Below the pieces are notes generated by a model, which was not told the DNA's origin, searched no databases, and was given only the letters and a program-made list of their open reading frames with translations. A stretch of 64,000 nt of DNA from Lyophyllum atratum (Eukaryota; Basidiomycota; Agaricomycetes; Agaricales; Lyophyllaceae): positions 248,001-312,000 of the forward strand of contig JACGCN010000036.1 in the NCBI GenBank assembly GCA_014905825.1, read 5' to 3'. The position numbers were made by a program, and so were the translations under genes. This document shows positions 22,913 through 32,985 of the stretch, piece after piece; the stretch's first letter is position 1; each line of letters starts with the position of its first letter.

Positions 22913-24933
22913 ATGTCTGACCTTGACGCAGATCTCTACGGCGGTGAGCACAACTTACAGTGTCCGAACTCATTTTTTCTGAGGAAAATATCGCAGACCT
23001 TTACGGAAACGACGAGGGCGAGTTCCATGACCCCTCAGCAGTCGAGGAAAAGGACGCGCAATCTCCAACCGAGTCGCCCGTAACAGAAACACGGGCAGCA
23101 GTTCCAGCACCGAGGGAAGCGGCACCCGCACCGAAGCCTATACCGACAGTATCGACAGAAACGAATGGGACGACCCAATATGCCTCGTCGACAACGACCA
23201 TGACATCGTCTTCCGCGGTGCCAACATTCACCCAACCGCAAACGCAGCAAATACCGACATATGAGCAACCCCCACCGTCCGACTACCGGGATTCGACGCC
23301 CACAGGCCGCGAGGGTGCCTACCAGAACATCCCTGTCAACGAGCGCACCGTGCGACCATCAGAGATGAAAGACGAAGGGTGAGAGTCACCGCACTAATCC
23401 TCCTCATTTCACCCCAGGCGTTACTCTGGGATAGCCTGGCGCTGCCAGCGACGTTGACATGAGTCTGTAGATGACGCTCGCGTAGTCAGTCGCAATCGTC
23501 TCTAAGCTAGCTCTAGGGTATCTGGTGCCTTTCTATGTCTAGGCTAGGCTAAGCACCCACAGTAGCGTCCTTCCATTCTATCCTCCTCTGTCATAACAAC
23601 TCTGTTCTAGCCTACCGTTACTAATAGCAAACTTTGCTTTTCCATATGTCCATCCGTGCCCGTTGCCCGTCCCATCCTCGTACATTTTCCGCCATGGTGC
23701 TTCAAACCTACAGCAAAATGTTCATCGGCGGTCTGAATTGGGACACCACGGACGGTACATATATTGTTTGTCTCTGCGCAGGGGCTGGAAGCACTGACTT
23801 TTGTTCACCAATCTAGACTCCCTCCGCGACTACTTTACGCAGTTTGGCAAGGTTGACGCCTGCACAATCATGCGTGATGCCGCGGGCCGTTCACGGTGCT
23901 TTGCATTCCTGACATTCGATGACCCAGCGAGTGTGAACGCTGTGATGGTCCGGGAACACTTCCTGGACGGCAAAATCGTGAGCCCCCTTTATCTCCGATA
24001 TCCCTCTCGGTATTGAATGCTCGTCTAGATTGACCCAAAACGAGCTATCCCCCGCCAAGAGCATCAGAGGGCGACGAAGCTCTTCATCGGCGGGCTCGCA
24101 GGCAGCGTTACCTCCGAGTCAATGCGAGAGTTCTTCTCTCAGTTCGGCAAGGTCATCGACTCGACTGTCATGTTGGACCGCGAGACTGGACGAAGCAAGG
24201 GCTTCGGGTTCGTCTCTTTCGAAGACACAAACGTCCAACCCTTCCTCGGCTTCGGCAACCTCGAGATCGACGGCAAATTGGTAAGCACCACATCTACTTA
24301 CGCTACGCCAGGCTTTGCTCACCACCATCACCACAGATCGATGTCAAGCTGGCGCAGCCGCGGTACCAGCGGGACAGCTATCCGAACGAAGACGGTTCGG
24401 GAGGCGAATTCCAAGCTGGGCCTGGGGTCGGGGCCGGAGCCGGCGTCGCAGCGGGGCGTTTCGGTGGGCAGCAAGTCGGGTTCGGCGGCGGTGCCGGGAT
24501 GGGTGCTGCAGTTAACGCCGGGAACACGCCGTTCGACCCGCAGGCGCTCGCGCAGCTCTACACGCGCATGTTCCAGATGACCGGTGGCGGAGGGCAGATG
24601 AACCCCGCGATGATGGGCGGGATGGGTGGGGGGATGAACCCTATGATGGCGGGGATGGGCGCGGGCGGTTTCGCGGGGGGCATGCGGCCGGGCATGGGTA
24701 TGGGTATGGGCGGGGGGATGGGTGGGATGGGCATGGGAGGTGGGATGGGTGGGATGGGCCGTGGTGGGATGGCGGGCGGGGCGGGGGCGATGAACCCGAA
24801 TATCCCACGAGGCCCGAGGGGTGCGGGAGGGGGTACGACGCCCACTGGTCCTATGGGCGCGGGCGGGGCGAGTGTTGGTCCACAGAGGACGGCACAGCGC
24901 GGCCAGCACAATTTCCACCCCTACGCGCGGTGA
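22913..24933 (+). CDS. Two-RRM hnRNP protein (Hrp1/Nab4-like)
   Basis: RNA-binding protein of the hnRNP A/B type, in yeast a cleavage factor that reads 3'-end signals. Starts at 22913 (MSDLDADLYG) with a Glu/Pro/Thr-rich head. A 335-bp intron (23379-23713) leads to RRM1, KMFIGGLNW (RNP2) and RCFAFLTF (RNP1). RRM2 has KLFIGGLAG and KGFGFVSF. The tail is Gly/Met/Arg-rich (from about 24,390) and ends GQHNFHPYAR. The ORF to 23382 ends in TGA only if the long intron is retained. An in-frame ATG at 23694, inside the intron end, could give a headless form. Next to it on the minus strand is PDX2, with no shared function apparent; RNA14, a 3'-end partner in yeast, is at 49.5-52.4 kb. Confidence 0.92.
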
Positions 24934-26289
24934 TTGCTCTTCTAGAAATCTGATTAGATGTTCGGGGTGTTCTTGACTTGTGAATATTCGTCTTATACGC
25001 CTACTTATTTTCTCCTCATTCTATTCGTGTATAATTACCTTCGCATATCGTACATACGTCGCCATGTATGTAGTGCGTAAAATTGCTCAATCCAGCTCTG
25101 TAGTGTAACCTATTCTTGTCTGAAAAGTCTTCCTTCGCTAGGGGTGCAAATGACAAGATCGCCACATACCTTTAAGCAAAGATGAGAGGCTTTACTAAGA
25201 TGCTGAGATCAACAAAGTTAAATTTACTTGACCGGAGCGCCATCCTAAAGGCGACAATTTAAAAACGCCATCAGATCGAGGCTGGCGTACTGGAAGATCC
25301 TCCATCTTCTTGGAGAGTCTTTGGGAAAGGCATGTTGATGTAGACCTTTCCGCTATGATTCGTATGAACCCATCTGGTGGGATATGAGAAGATCGCCATA
25401 ATGCCTCGACGGGTCTGAACCGGGTCAGTCTAAGTATGGCCACGATGCTCTAGAGTGAACAACGAGCGAGGACATGTTCGGAGTTATGTATGCTTGTCGA
25501 CGTCATCGATGTTGGGTACGCTGGGCAGGTATTACCATCCCTCGTTGGCAAGCAAAGGGGATGCTCGAGGAAGATTGCCGCATGGAGAAGCGCCCTGCGC
25601 GGCCGAGATGTATGAGGGCATATGAGGGCGCATGGCGAATGTGTTAAAATACTTACAATGACATAAGATCAAGTTGCCGTTGGTGGACTATTTTTGGACC
25701 CAAGATCGATATACAATGCATTGGCATCAAAGGGCTGCCAAACGCCGTCCCCGAGTAAATGATCCTGGTCTTGCCTGCAATCCTATATACGTCTAGGCCG
25801 GAAGTTCAACGCTGCAAGGGCGTCGCAAACGACTCAAATTCAACGAGCGCAGAAAACATATAGGAACGGGTTTCGAAGGTCAGTACAGTCCGCCGACGTA
25901 CGAAGTAGATCTGAAAATGAAGGCTTTTGGCAGATGAGGGTGATGCGCAAGTCAGTTCGACTAGTTGAAGACTTGGAGCGGGGCATACACTTGTAAATAA
26001 ACCCGGATATCTCCTTCACAAACTCTCATCACCATGATGATTTCGGGCTGCTGACAAGGCTGGCCGCTACGCAGCAGATGTTGCTCTCTATCCATCAAGG
26101 AAGACGCCCATTTCTGTGGTTACTCTCTGGAAATCCTTAAATGACAGCGCCGTTTGACAGGCGCAACTGCCAGACTCATGTTTGACAGAAACGACCACCT
26201 GTGGGCTACCTTCTCCTAGGTTCCGAATAAAAGGAGCAGCATCACAGAAAACTGAATGCGTGGCTCTTCCCTTTTGTCCTACGCTTGAC
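24934..26289. other. Gene-poor stretch of 1.36 kb
   Basis: Between the RRM gene and the MFS gene. I found no coding frame with family resemblance, no tRNA-like A and B boxes and no tandem repeat longer than a short doubled GTATGAGGGCATATGAGGGCG near 25,610. It should hold the RRM gene 3' UTR and the transporter promoter. Confidence 0.5.
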
Positions 26290-28406
26290 ATGGCTTCGTC
26301 CTTGCCTGTCAACCAGGAAGCGGACTCCTCGAGCTCGAAATTCAGCGATAAGAAGGAAGAGGCCGTTGCCGTTTTAAACGAGGCAGACGTCGATCTTGAG
26401 GACCCGGAGGCCAGGAGGCGTCTGGAGAAAAAGCTTTTGCGAAAGGTCGACTTGCGAATTTGCATTCTGATTGCGATCTTTATCCTTAACTATGTACGTC
26501 CTGGCTCCCTCTTTCTTATTTGTCAAACCGCACCTCATCGCTCATCATTCCAGATTGATCGTAGTAATGCAGGGTACGCTTTCGTTTGCTTTCAATCGTA
26601 GTTATCCTGACGGGTCTATTCAGTTCTGCACGGCTTCGCGGTTTCGAGGAGGACTTGGGCTTGCATGGAACGCAGTTCGCCACTATCCTGGCGATTTATT
26701 ACATTGGATACATCTTGATGCAAGTCCCATCGTCAGTAGCCTCAGTTTCGATGCCGTCTATCTCACGTCTGATGTAATCTTAGAAACATGCTTCTTAACT
26801 ATATGAAGAAACCCTCTCTCTACCTACCAGGAGCGATGATTCTATGGGGTTTGATATCAATATTGACGGGTTCGTCCAGGCCAGGACACCTGTCCAATAT
26901 TTACTTACACTTTATTTAGGTGTAACGACGAAGTACGGCTTGGCATGTTTCCTCATTGACAGAGTCTGAACATGGACTTAGTTTCGTGGGCGTCCTTCTA
27001 TGCCGTTTCTTCTTGGGCTTTGTTGAGGCCGCTTTCTTCCCTGGTGCTTTGCTCCTACTAGCCAAGTACGTTGCTTATATAAATGCTTATCCTATGATTC
27101 AACCTAACAAGCCTTTTAGATGGTACAAGCGAGGTGCGGTCCTCGGAATGATGCTTGTCACTAAAACTCACGATTTTTCAGAGGAGCTGGGCCTCCGAAC
27201 ATCCATATTCTTTTGTGGTTTGCTCATCAGCATAGCGTTCAGTGCTCTCATCGCCTCGGGAATATTGGACGCTATGCAAGGAGTACTTGGTCATGCGGCT
27301 TGGAGGCAAGTTGCCTTCGTTTCTCCCCTAAGTTGACCTGCCTGACCATCCAGCAATTAAGGTGGCTTTTCTTCATAGAAGGCGCCATCACCATAGCGGT
27401 CGCGATCATCGCCATGTTCATCCTGCCAGACTTCCCCGAAACGTCTTCGGGCTGGCTGACCCCCGCCGAACAAGCCCTCGCGATCCGTAGGATGCAGGAA
27501 GATGCGGCCCTTATGCCCCAACACGAGAACATAGGCGAGCGCGGCGGCTTGGTGATGGCCCTGAAGGATTGGAAGGTCTGGTGGCTTGCTGCGATATATG
27601 CAGTAATACTCCTATCCGTTTCCTTCAATGTGTACTTCCCGACTCTGACCGCCACTCTGGGATACGACCGTACCATCTCGCTCGTCCTTTGCGCACCACC
27701 TTCTATTGCTGTGACGATCGTCGCGTTCATCAATGCGAGGTATACATTCTTACGTTTTCGTTCCAATTATCACCGTTGAGCACTCGCGCAGACACTCAGA
27801 TTATAAGCAAGAAAGGTTTTGGCATATTGCTATCCCTTTCGCGATTGCCATAGTCGGTTACATTGTTGGAATGACGAGCCAGAGTGTGGCGGCTCGCTAT
27901 GTCAGTTTGTAAGTTCAAACGTTCATTTCGGTCTTGAATTCATTTGACTCCTTGACTACGTAGCTTCCTAATCGCACAAGCGCTCGCTGGCATTGTCTGT
28001 CTTCTTGCATGGATAAGGTCAGTACACTTGTACAGAACGGTTTTTTGCAACTTTGAAGTCTAATTCTTTTTCGTAGCAACTCCATCCACGAGCATCCTGC
28101 TAAACGTTCAGTTGCGCTCGGCCTGACAAGTGGCTTCGCACAATTGGGCGCAGCGGCCGGATCGTAAGCCTTTCCTGGCCTTACTCTGCGCGTTTGATTG
28201 CCCTAATGGTCATACCTAGCTACATTTTCCCGAAGAACTGGGGACCCTCGTACCGCAACTCCTTCGGGATATCGCTCGGAGCTTCTGCTCTCGTCATCAT
28301 AATGTGCTTCATCTTTAAACTCCATCTTGCGTCGTTGAACCGGAAGGCTCAGGCGGATGAGGATGCTAGAGGTCAAAAGGAGCCGGGATATCGATATATC
28401 CTCTGA
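26290..28406 (+). CDS. MFS anion:H+ symporter-like transporter (ACS/Dal5 type)
   Basis: Major facilitator superfamily transporter of the plasma membrane, in the fungal allantoate/tartrate-like branch. Starts at 26290 (MASSLPVNQE). An acidic N-tail leads to KVDLRICILIAIFILNY, then IDRSNAG, the typical cytosolic motif after TM1 in this branch. Next are GYILMQVPSN, GAMILWGLIS, CRFFLGFVEAAFFPG and WYKREELGLR, all usual landmarks. A central loop and six further hydrophobic segments follow, ending in a short charged tail at 28406. At least eight introns of about 50-70 bp interrupt it. Substrate is unknown; the Dal5 branch carries small organic anions, vitamins and ureides. Confidence 0.9.
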
Positions 28407-28943
28407 TGATACTCGTATGATTCAGTCCAAATCCTGTGGGGGACATAGGATCACACTGCGTAAACTTGAAGTCGTAACGTGTGTAGACAATGCATGAGTG
28501 TTGGTGTCGATCGTGATCCCTGGAAATTGGTGATATTACATATCCCTGTCAAGAAACGAACCATGGGTCTGTCCACTGATTGCTTGGGGGATGAAAGGGT
28601 GGTAGGTGCAGTCCAAGCTAGAACTCGAGGTATACCAACAGGCCGAGTGCAACAGGTACTATGGGGTAGAATATCAGGACCATGAAAATCTGTTTACAGA
28701 TCTTGTGCCTTATGGCTAAATCTCATTACGGAAGACCACGGGGGCGGCGAGCGTTGCATTGGGCGGCCTTTGTACTGTTTGCTAGGAAAGTATGCTTACG
28801 CATCTGTCCAACCTTATCACTATCACTCGTGAGGTCAACTGGAACATAGTCCTGGCCAAATTGGAAATAGTACAGGAGAACATATCGGGAGTGGTGAAAT
28901 GGGAGAATGAGCTAGAAAGGGGAGGTGGGAAGTGGTGGGAAGT
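28407..28943. other. Left flank of the retrotransposon
   Basis: No gene seen. The last 40 bp are almost all G and A, and the same purine bias continues on the far side of the element (44,584-44,650), so the element landed in a G/A-rich tract. GAAGT at 28939-28943 is the left target duplication. The open frame 28792-29043 runs across the LTR boundary and is not a gene. Confidence 0.6.
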
Positions 28944-29438
28944 TGTGATACGGCCGGTCCAGATGGGCTTCTCGCGAGAGGAAGTCTCGAGCCGCGCGCG
29001 CTACAATGCGCCTTACCTCGTGAGAGGTCGGCGCGTAGAGTAGGCGGGTGGCGAGGAAAAGGGGACGGCGGCTCAGAGGAGCGCCTGTCCGGTGAATAGG
29101 GGACGGCGGCTCAGAAGAGCGCCTGTCCGATAGATGAGCCTTGTAACCCTAGGTAGGGGTGTTGTCGTCCGACACCGGAGCTCTGTGAGCCTGAGCGAGG
29201 CGTGCTGTCACCCTGCACAGGGCCCGGTGGCCTCCGGGGTCGAGCCATCGCGTCTCTCGCTAAGTGGGCGAGAACGCGTCGAAGATGGTAGTATTAATTA
29301 TGCATGTCCATAAGGGACATGCCAGCGATGATACAGCAAGATGTAAATATGTACAAATGTAAGGGCTCTCGGCCCGGTCGCGCACGTGTCTCAGTGATCC
29401 CACGAGTATGCTATGTAGGATAGCACACCGTCGTCACA
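28944..29438 (-). repeat. 3' LTR (left), 495 bp
   Basis: Matches the right LTR except for a few base changes and two extra pieces: a 38-bp tandem duplication (units starting at 29060 and 29098, GGGGACGGCGGCTCAGA) and an 11-bp GAAGTCTCGAG near 28,981. An 8-bp stem palindrome GCATGTCC/GGACATGC lies at 29302-29322. Ends are TGTGATACGG and CGTCGTCACA. Confidence 0.97.
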
Positions 29439-29450
29439 GTGCCCCCCCGC
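29439..29450 (-). other. Polypurine tract
   Basis: On the sense (minus) strand the 12 bases next to the 3' LTR are GCGGGGGGGCAC, a G-rich tract in the position where plus-strand DNA synthesis is primed. The last open frame of the element ends only 10 bp before it. Confidence 0.8.
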
Positions 29451-29460
29451 GTGCAAGATC

Positions 29461-29796
29461 CTAGCCGGGAGGCCCATCCCAATCCCATTCAAACGTACCG
29501 TCCTCCAAAGCTCGTCGCTTAGCCGCCAGAGTGCGCCCGCGACCCGCCCGATGTGGCCTGCGCCTGTGCGGCGTGGGGTCGGGGATCTCGCCTTCCTCCA
29601 ATTGACTCGTACCGCTGTGTTGATTACTCCCGCTTGGCGCCGCGTCCGGGAGTTGTGCCGAAGAAGCGCCGGCCGAAGAAAGACGCTGTGCGAGGCCGAT
29701 GCCCATCCTAGCTGCCAGGGAAGTCGGCTGCGGGACATTGTATTGTAGGCGGGCAGCTAACGGCACCGGATTAGATAGACGGGAGTGCAGCAGCAC
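29461..29796 (-). CDS. Retroelement terminal frame, unknown
   Basis: A 111-residue open frame at the very 3' end of the element. It has an Ala/Leu-rich first half (LAARMGIGLAQRL), then GEIPDPTPHRRRPHRAGRGR and a final acidic/aromatic EDGTFEWDWDGPPG. Composition is like that of ORF3, so it could be its displaced C-terminus after frameshifts or introns. No family recognised. Confidence 0.4.
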   Translation of the reverse strand: MLLHSRLSNPVPLAARLQYNVPQPTSLAARMGIGLAQRLSSAGASSAQLPDAAPSGSNQHSGTSQLEEGEIPDPTPHRRRPHRAGRGRTLAAKRRALEDGTFEWDWDGPPG

Positions 29797-29825
29797 CGAA
29801 GGGGTGGGGTCCGTCAGGCGCGACG

Positions 29826-30107
29826 CTAAGGACGTGGTGCTTCTGGAATCACGCGCGTTGTCTGAAGGTCCGACGAGACAGGAGTAGGAGGGCCGGGGGC
29901 GGGTTCGACGGAGGAGGCGGGAGCAGGTGTAAGCACGCCCCCCAGCGTAGGCTGCGTCAATTGCACGACTGTGCGGGTGATCAACTCTGCTAGGTATACC
30001 GCAAACTCGGCGGTACCGGGCAGTGGGACGGCAGGCGTCGCAATCGCAGGGGTTGGAGTGACGGAGGAATATGGCCTGCGAGCCAGGGAATCCGCGCGCC
30101 TAGACAC
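29826..30107 (-). CDS. Retroelement frame overlapping the end of ORF3
   Basis: A 93-residue open frame with only a GTG at its left end; it overlaps the last codons of ORF3 in another frame, so it would need ribosomal frameshifting, splicing or a sequence error to be expressed. It is Pro/Thr/Ala-rich with a short helix EFAVYLAELITRTVVQL. It and the frame at 29461-29796 keep coding-like composition right up to the polypurine tract. Confidence 0.35.
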   Translation of the reverse strand: MSRRADSLARRPYSSVTPTPAIATPAVPLPGTAEFAVYLAELITRTVVQLTQPTLGGVLTPAPASSVEPAPGPPTPVSSDLQTTRVIPEAPRP

Positions 30108-32604
30108 ACCCGGTGAGTGGGCGAGGTCGACGACGAGGCGAGCGACGACGGGGAGGGGACGGCGACCAATGGCGTTTCAAACCTCGCTGATGCCTGTAGC
30201 CCTCATGAGGGGACGGCGATCTGCGGGAACGGTACGGGGATTGCGATCGTCTGCGGGAGTCATTTCCTTGGCGGGCCGCACGCGGAAGACTCGGGCTGGC
30301 GCGTTCCTTCCCCTTCCTCGATCGTTGTCTTTGGTTCGGCAACGGCGATCGTGGCCTGCTCGGCGAGCGATAAGCTCGGGAAGGAGAGCGTCGATCGTAG
30401 TAGAAGGGAGGTCCGCCCCGCGAGCCTGGGGAGCGACCACGCTGATGCGACCGAGGGTAATCCAACGCGGGTGGAGGTGACCGTTGATCTGCCTGAATAG
30501 GGCTGTAGACTACCCGGGGCGGAGTGAGGTCGGGCAGGGTTGGGGGTACCCACGACGCGGCAGCAGTAGCGAAGGCCCATTCGTATTTCTCTTCCGTAGT
30601 CCACTGCAGGATAGAAGGGGGTCCTCCCGAATCGATTCCCACGTAAGCTAGGCGCAAGGCTTGAGCACTGTCGGTCGACGACGCTGAGATCCACACAGTC
30701 TGACGTTCGACCTCATTGACAACGAGGTCCAACGTTAAGGCGATTCCTCGTATGTTGACGTCTGGTCGATCCACTGCCAGGTTCAAGAGACTGCTTTTGA
30801 TCATGTCCCACGGCGTCGTCACCGGGAAAGCGGAGGAATACAGGAACGAGGATGGCAAGAGACCAGGGTCTGCAGGGGTCGAGCTGGGGTGGTGAACCTC
30901 AGAACCGAGAGATATCCCCCCCATGTCCACGTCGTCGCCTTCCGGAGCCTGATGTTTGCTCGGCGGCGGACGGACGGGAGTTCCTATAAGGCTCGCCTTT
31001 GGAGGAATAGTCGGAGCCGGTCGTGCATAGCCCGGTCGGAGGGGCAGTTCTGATTCAAGAGGTTCGGGCATCGGAGTGCTTAGCTGCGTCGGCGTCGGAT
31101 AGTCGCTATGGTATAGCCATCGAGAAGACCTAACTTCGCCGCCCAGCCCCTGGAATCGCGCGCGAGGAGCGGGGCGACCGTAAGTCATTACGTCGACTAC
31201 TCCAGACGGGGGTTCAGGGATGTCGTTGTAATGAATTCTCCGTTGATTGTGACGATCAAACACGTAGAAATCGTAGTCCTCCGAATCCCGATTCTTCTTC
31301 CCCAGCTCGACGCATTCCAGCCAATCATCCGTGTACCATCGCGACCAAGTACCGTTCGGCCTGTTGTCGAACAGCTCAGGCGGTACGATCCATGGTTCAC
31401 GATCGGAATAAAGCTCTTTGTACTCCAAGGGGGCCGCTTGGTATTGAGGGCTGATTTGGGGGAGTGTCGTGTCTTCGTCTGGCGTGTCTTGGAGAGGGGA
31501 GAGCTCTCGGACTGGTGAAGGAGGGGGAGGTGAATCGAAGTACCCGATCAAGTCTCCCCTCCATCCTTGTCGGCGCGGGAAGGACGCTCGGTGATGCTCC
31601 GGAGTTATAGGTGGCGAGGCAGGTGGTAAAATGGGTGGTCGATAGGCGGAACGCGAACTCATGTTACGGACTGCGACATCATCGTAGGCGTAACGTTCCT
31701 TCAGCAGGAGTTCAGCGTCGGTACCTTGCCACCAATGGCGACTGGGAACAGGATCGGGGTAGGGGTCGAACCATATTTCGTCCGGTTCTAAGTGATGGGC
31801 GATGAAGCAAGGGATCGCTTGGCTTAGTAGCCATAGGGCTTTGCTTGTGCGATAGCCGTTGATCCACGCTCCCAAGTAGTCGTCGCGCGCAGGGGCGATA
31901 CCCAGGCTTCGCACTGTTTCGAGGGAAGATCCCCACCCCTCCTTCGTCACCCTTCCGGCGAACTCGACCCAAGCTGCCTTCTCCTTGATATCCCTCATCA
32001 CGGACGCGCCTTGATCAACTGCGTCCGACCAATTGTTCACTTGGGCGAGGGAGGCCAGGGTCGTCGGAGTAGGTTCTCGGGGCCGCAATTCCCAAAGTCG
32101 AGGGAAGGATTCCCTGATCTGGCGATGAGAGGTGATCTTCGCGTCCAGATCAGCTACGCGTCCCCGTAAACGCTCGAGGTACTCCGGCGTGAAGCAACCG
32201 GCTTCTCGATTCAGCGAGATCCACTGTTTCGTCAAGAAATCGAACTCGGGCAGCTCCTGGCGGCGAGCGTAACCGATCTTCGGGCGTAGGCAGAGCGCTC
32301 TCCAAAGGCGTTCGGTCACCAGCTGAGGGGCTATTGTCCAATCAAATCTGCCAAGCGATCCGTCGAAGCGACGCTGTCGCGTGTTCTTATCCGGCATTGA
32401 AGAGAAAGTTGGAGGAGCGACGCCCGGGAGGAAGGCTGTGACGGCAGAGTTGGGGGACCAAGCAAGGTACTCCTCCTTGAGAGTCCAGCCGTTATACTGC
32501 GAGAAGGCAGGGAGATCGAACTGTAATGAGTCGTCCACGCAGGGATTCGCGTAGAAGTCCGCGAGACTGGAGAGTCGAGGAGTGGGGAAGTGACGAGAGT
32601 CCAT
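30100..32604 (-). CDS. Retroelement ORF3 between pol and 3' LTR (SR-rich)
   Basis: An intact 834-residue frame from ATG 32604, placed where env sits in retroviruses, yet with no signal peptide or membrane segment. The N-terminal 300 residues look folded, with motifs such as NGWTLKEEYLAWSP and DGSLGRFDW and many Trp and Leu. A Pro-rich middle follows. A second compact part (about 600-710) includes MIKSSLLNLAVDRPDVNIRG. The last 120 residues are full of RS/SP/SR dipeptides (RRSPSPHEG, RRRSPRRR) like splicing-factor RS domains. No enzyme motif is visible. It may bind RNA or act in the nucleus; that is inference from the RS tail only. It shows no clear similarity to ORF1. Confidence 0.8.
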   Translation of the reverse strand: MDSRHFPTPRLSSLADFYANPCVDDSLQFDLPAFSQYNGWTLKEEYLAWSPNSAVTAFLPGVAPPTFSSMPDKNTRQRRFDGSLGRFDWTIAPQLVTERLWRALCLRPKIGYARRQELPEFDFLTKQWISLNREAGCFTPEYLERLRGRVADLDAKITSHRQIRESFPRLWELRPREPTPTTLASLAQVNNWSDAVDQGASVMRDIKEKAAWVEFAGRVTKEGWGSSLETVRSLGIAPARDDYLGAWINGYRTSKALWLLSQAIPCFIAHHLEPDEIWFDPYPDPVPSRHWWQGTDAELLLKERYAYDDVAVRNMSSRSAYRPPILPPASPPITPEHHRASFPRRQGWRGDLIGYFDSPPPPSPVRELSPLQDTPDEDTTLPQISPQYQAAPLEYKELYSDREPWIVPPELFDNRPNGTWSRWYTDDWLECVELGKKNRDSEDYDFYVFDRHNQRRIHYNDIPEPPSGVVDVMTYGRPAPRARFQGLGGEVRSSRWLYHSDYPTPTQLSTPMPEPLESELPLRPGYARPAPTIPPKASLIGTPVRPPPSKHQAPEGDDVDMGGISLGSEVHHPSSTPADPGLLPSSFLYSSAFPVTTPWDMIKSSLLNLAVDRPDVNIRGIALTLDLVVNEVERQTVWISASSTDSAQALRLAYVGIDSGGPPSILQWTTEEKYEWAFATAAASWVPPTLPDLTPPRVVYSPIQADQRSPPPALDYPRSHQRGRSPGSRGGPPFYYDRRSPSRAYRSPSRPRSPLPNQRQRSRKGKERASPSLPRAARQGNDSRRRSQSPYRSRRSPSPHEGYRHQRGLKRHWSPSPPRRRSPRRRPRPLTGCV

Positions 32605-32623
32605 GGTTGTGTTCAGCGATGTG

Positions 32624-32850
32624 CCCCGGCAAATAAACGAAGTTATAGCCTTGGGAGTATCGGGAGAAGGAGATGGTTATCTAAAGGAAAAAAAGGGAAT
32701 CCGACCCCAGCAAATACTTGAAGTATAGCCTTGAGCCTAAGGAAGAGGAGAATCCACCCCGGCAAATATCCGAGATATAGCCTTGAGTGTACAATTAAAA
32801 CTAGTAGTAAGATGAACCACCCCAGCAAATATTCGAGATATAGCCTTGGG
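32624..32850 (-). repeat. Four hairpin repeats upstream of ORF3
   Basis: Four imperfect 31-32 bp repeats at 32624-32655, 32705-32735, 32757-32787 and 32820-32850, between the pol stop (32986) and the ORF3 start (32604). In sense orientation each reads C[CT]CAAGGCTATA, a variable core, then TATTTGC[CT]GGGG. The cores can pair: ATATC/GATAT in the third and ATACT/AGTAT in the second, so both stem strands changed together. The flanking CCC and GGGG can extend the stem. Confidence 0.85.
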
Positions 32851-32985
32851 CGTTCGGGTATGTAGGGAGAGGAGGAAGAGACGAGAGAGGGAGAGATGAC
32901 AAGGGAAACGAGGAAGAGAGAACGAACTTGTATTGAAACTCAGCCGATAATAACTAACAACAGACATGGAAACGCCCGACAATCG

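Noticed and set aside
22913..23382. Separate small acidic gene ending at 23382
   Set aside because: The 23379 donor and 23714 acceptor join EMKDEG to KMFIGGLNW in frame, a junction I know from other fungal two-RRM proteins, so it is the head of the RRM gene.
24328..24918. Long minus-strand frames opposite the RRM gene tail
   Set aside because: They are the complement of the Gly/Met-rich repeat region; Pro/His/Ala-rich low complexity explains their openness.
24934..26289. tRNA or other RNA gene in the longest gap
   Set aside because: No A-box/B-box pair or cloverleaf was seen by eye; a tRNAscan run would be decisive.
28792..29043. Plus-strand gene of 83 codons
   Set aside because: It crosses the boundary between host DNA and the LTR, so it arose by chance at insertion.
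30100..32604. ORF3 as a retroviral envelope gene
   Set aside because: No signal peptide, no transmembrane anchor, no Cys pattern; it ends in an RS-rich tail.
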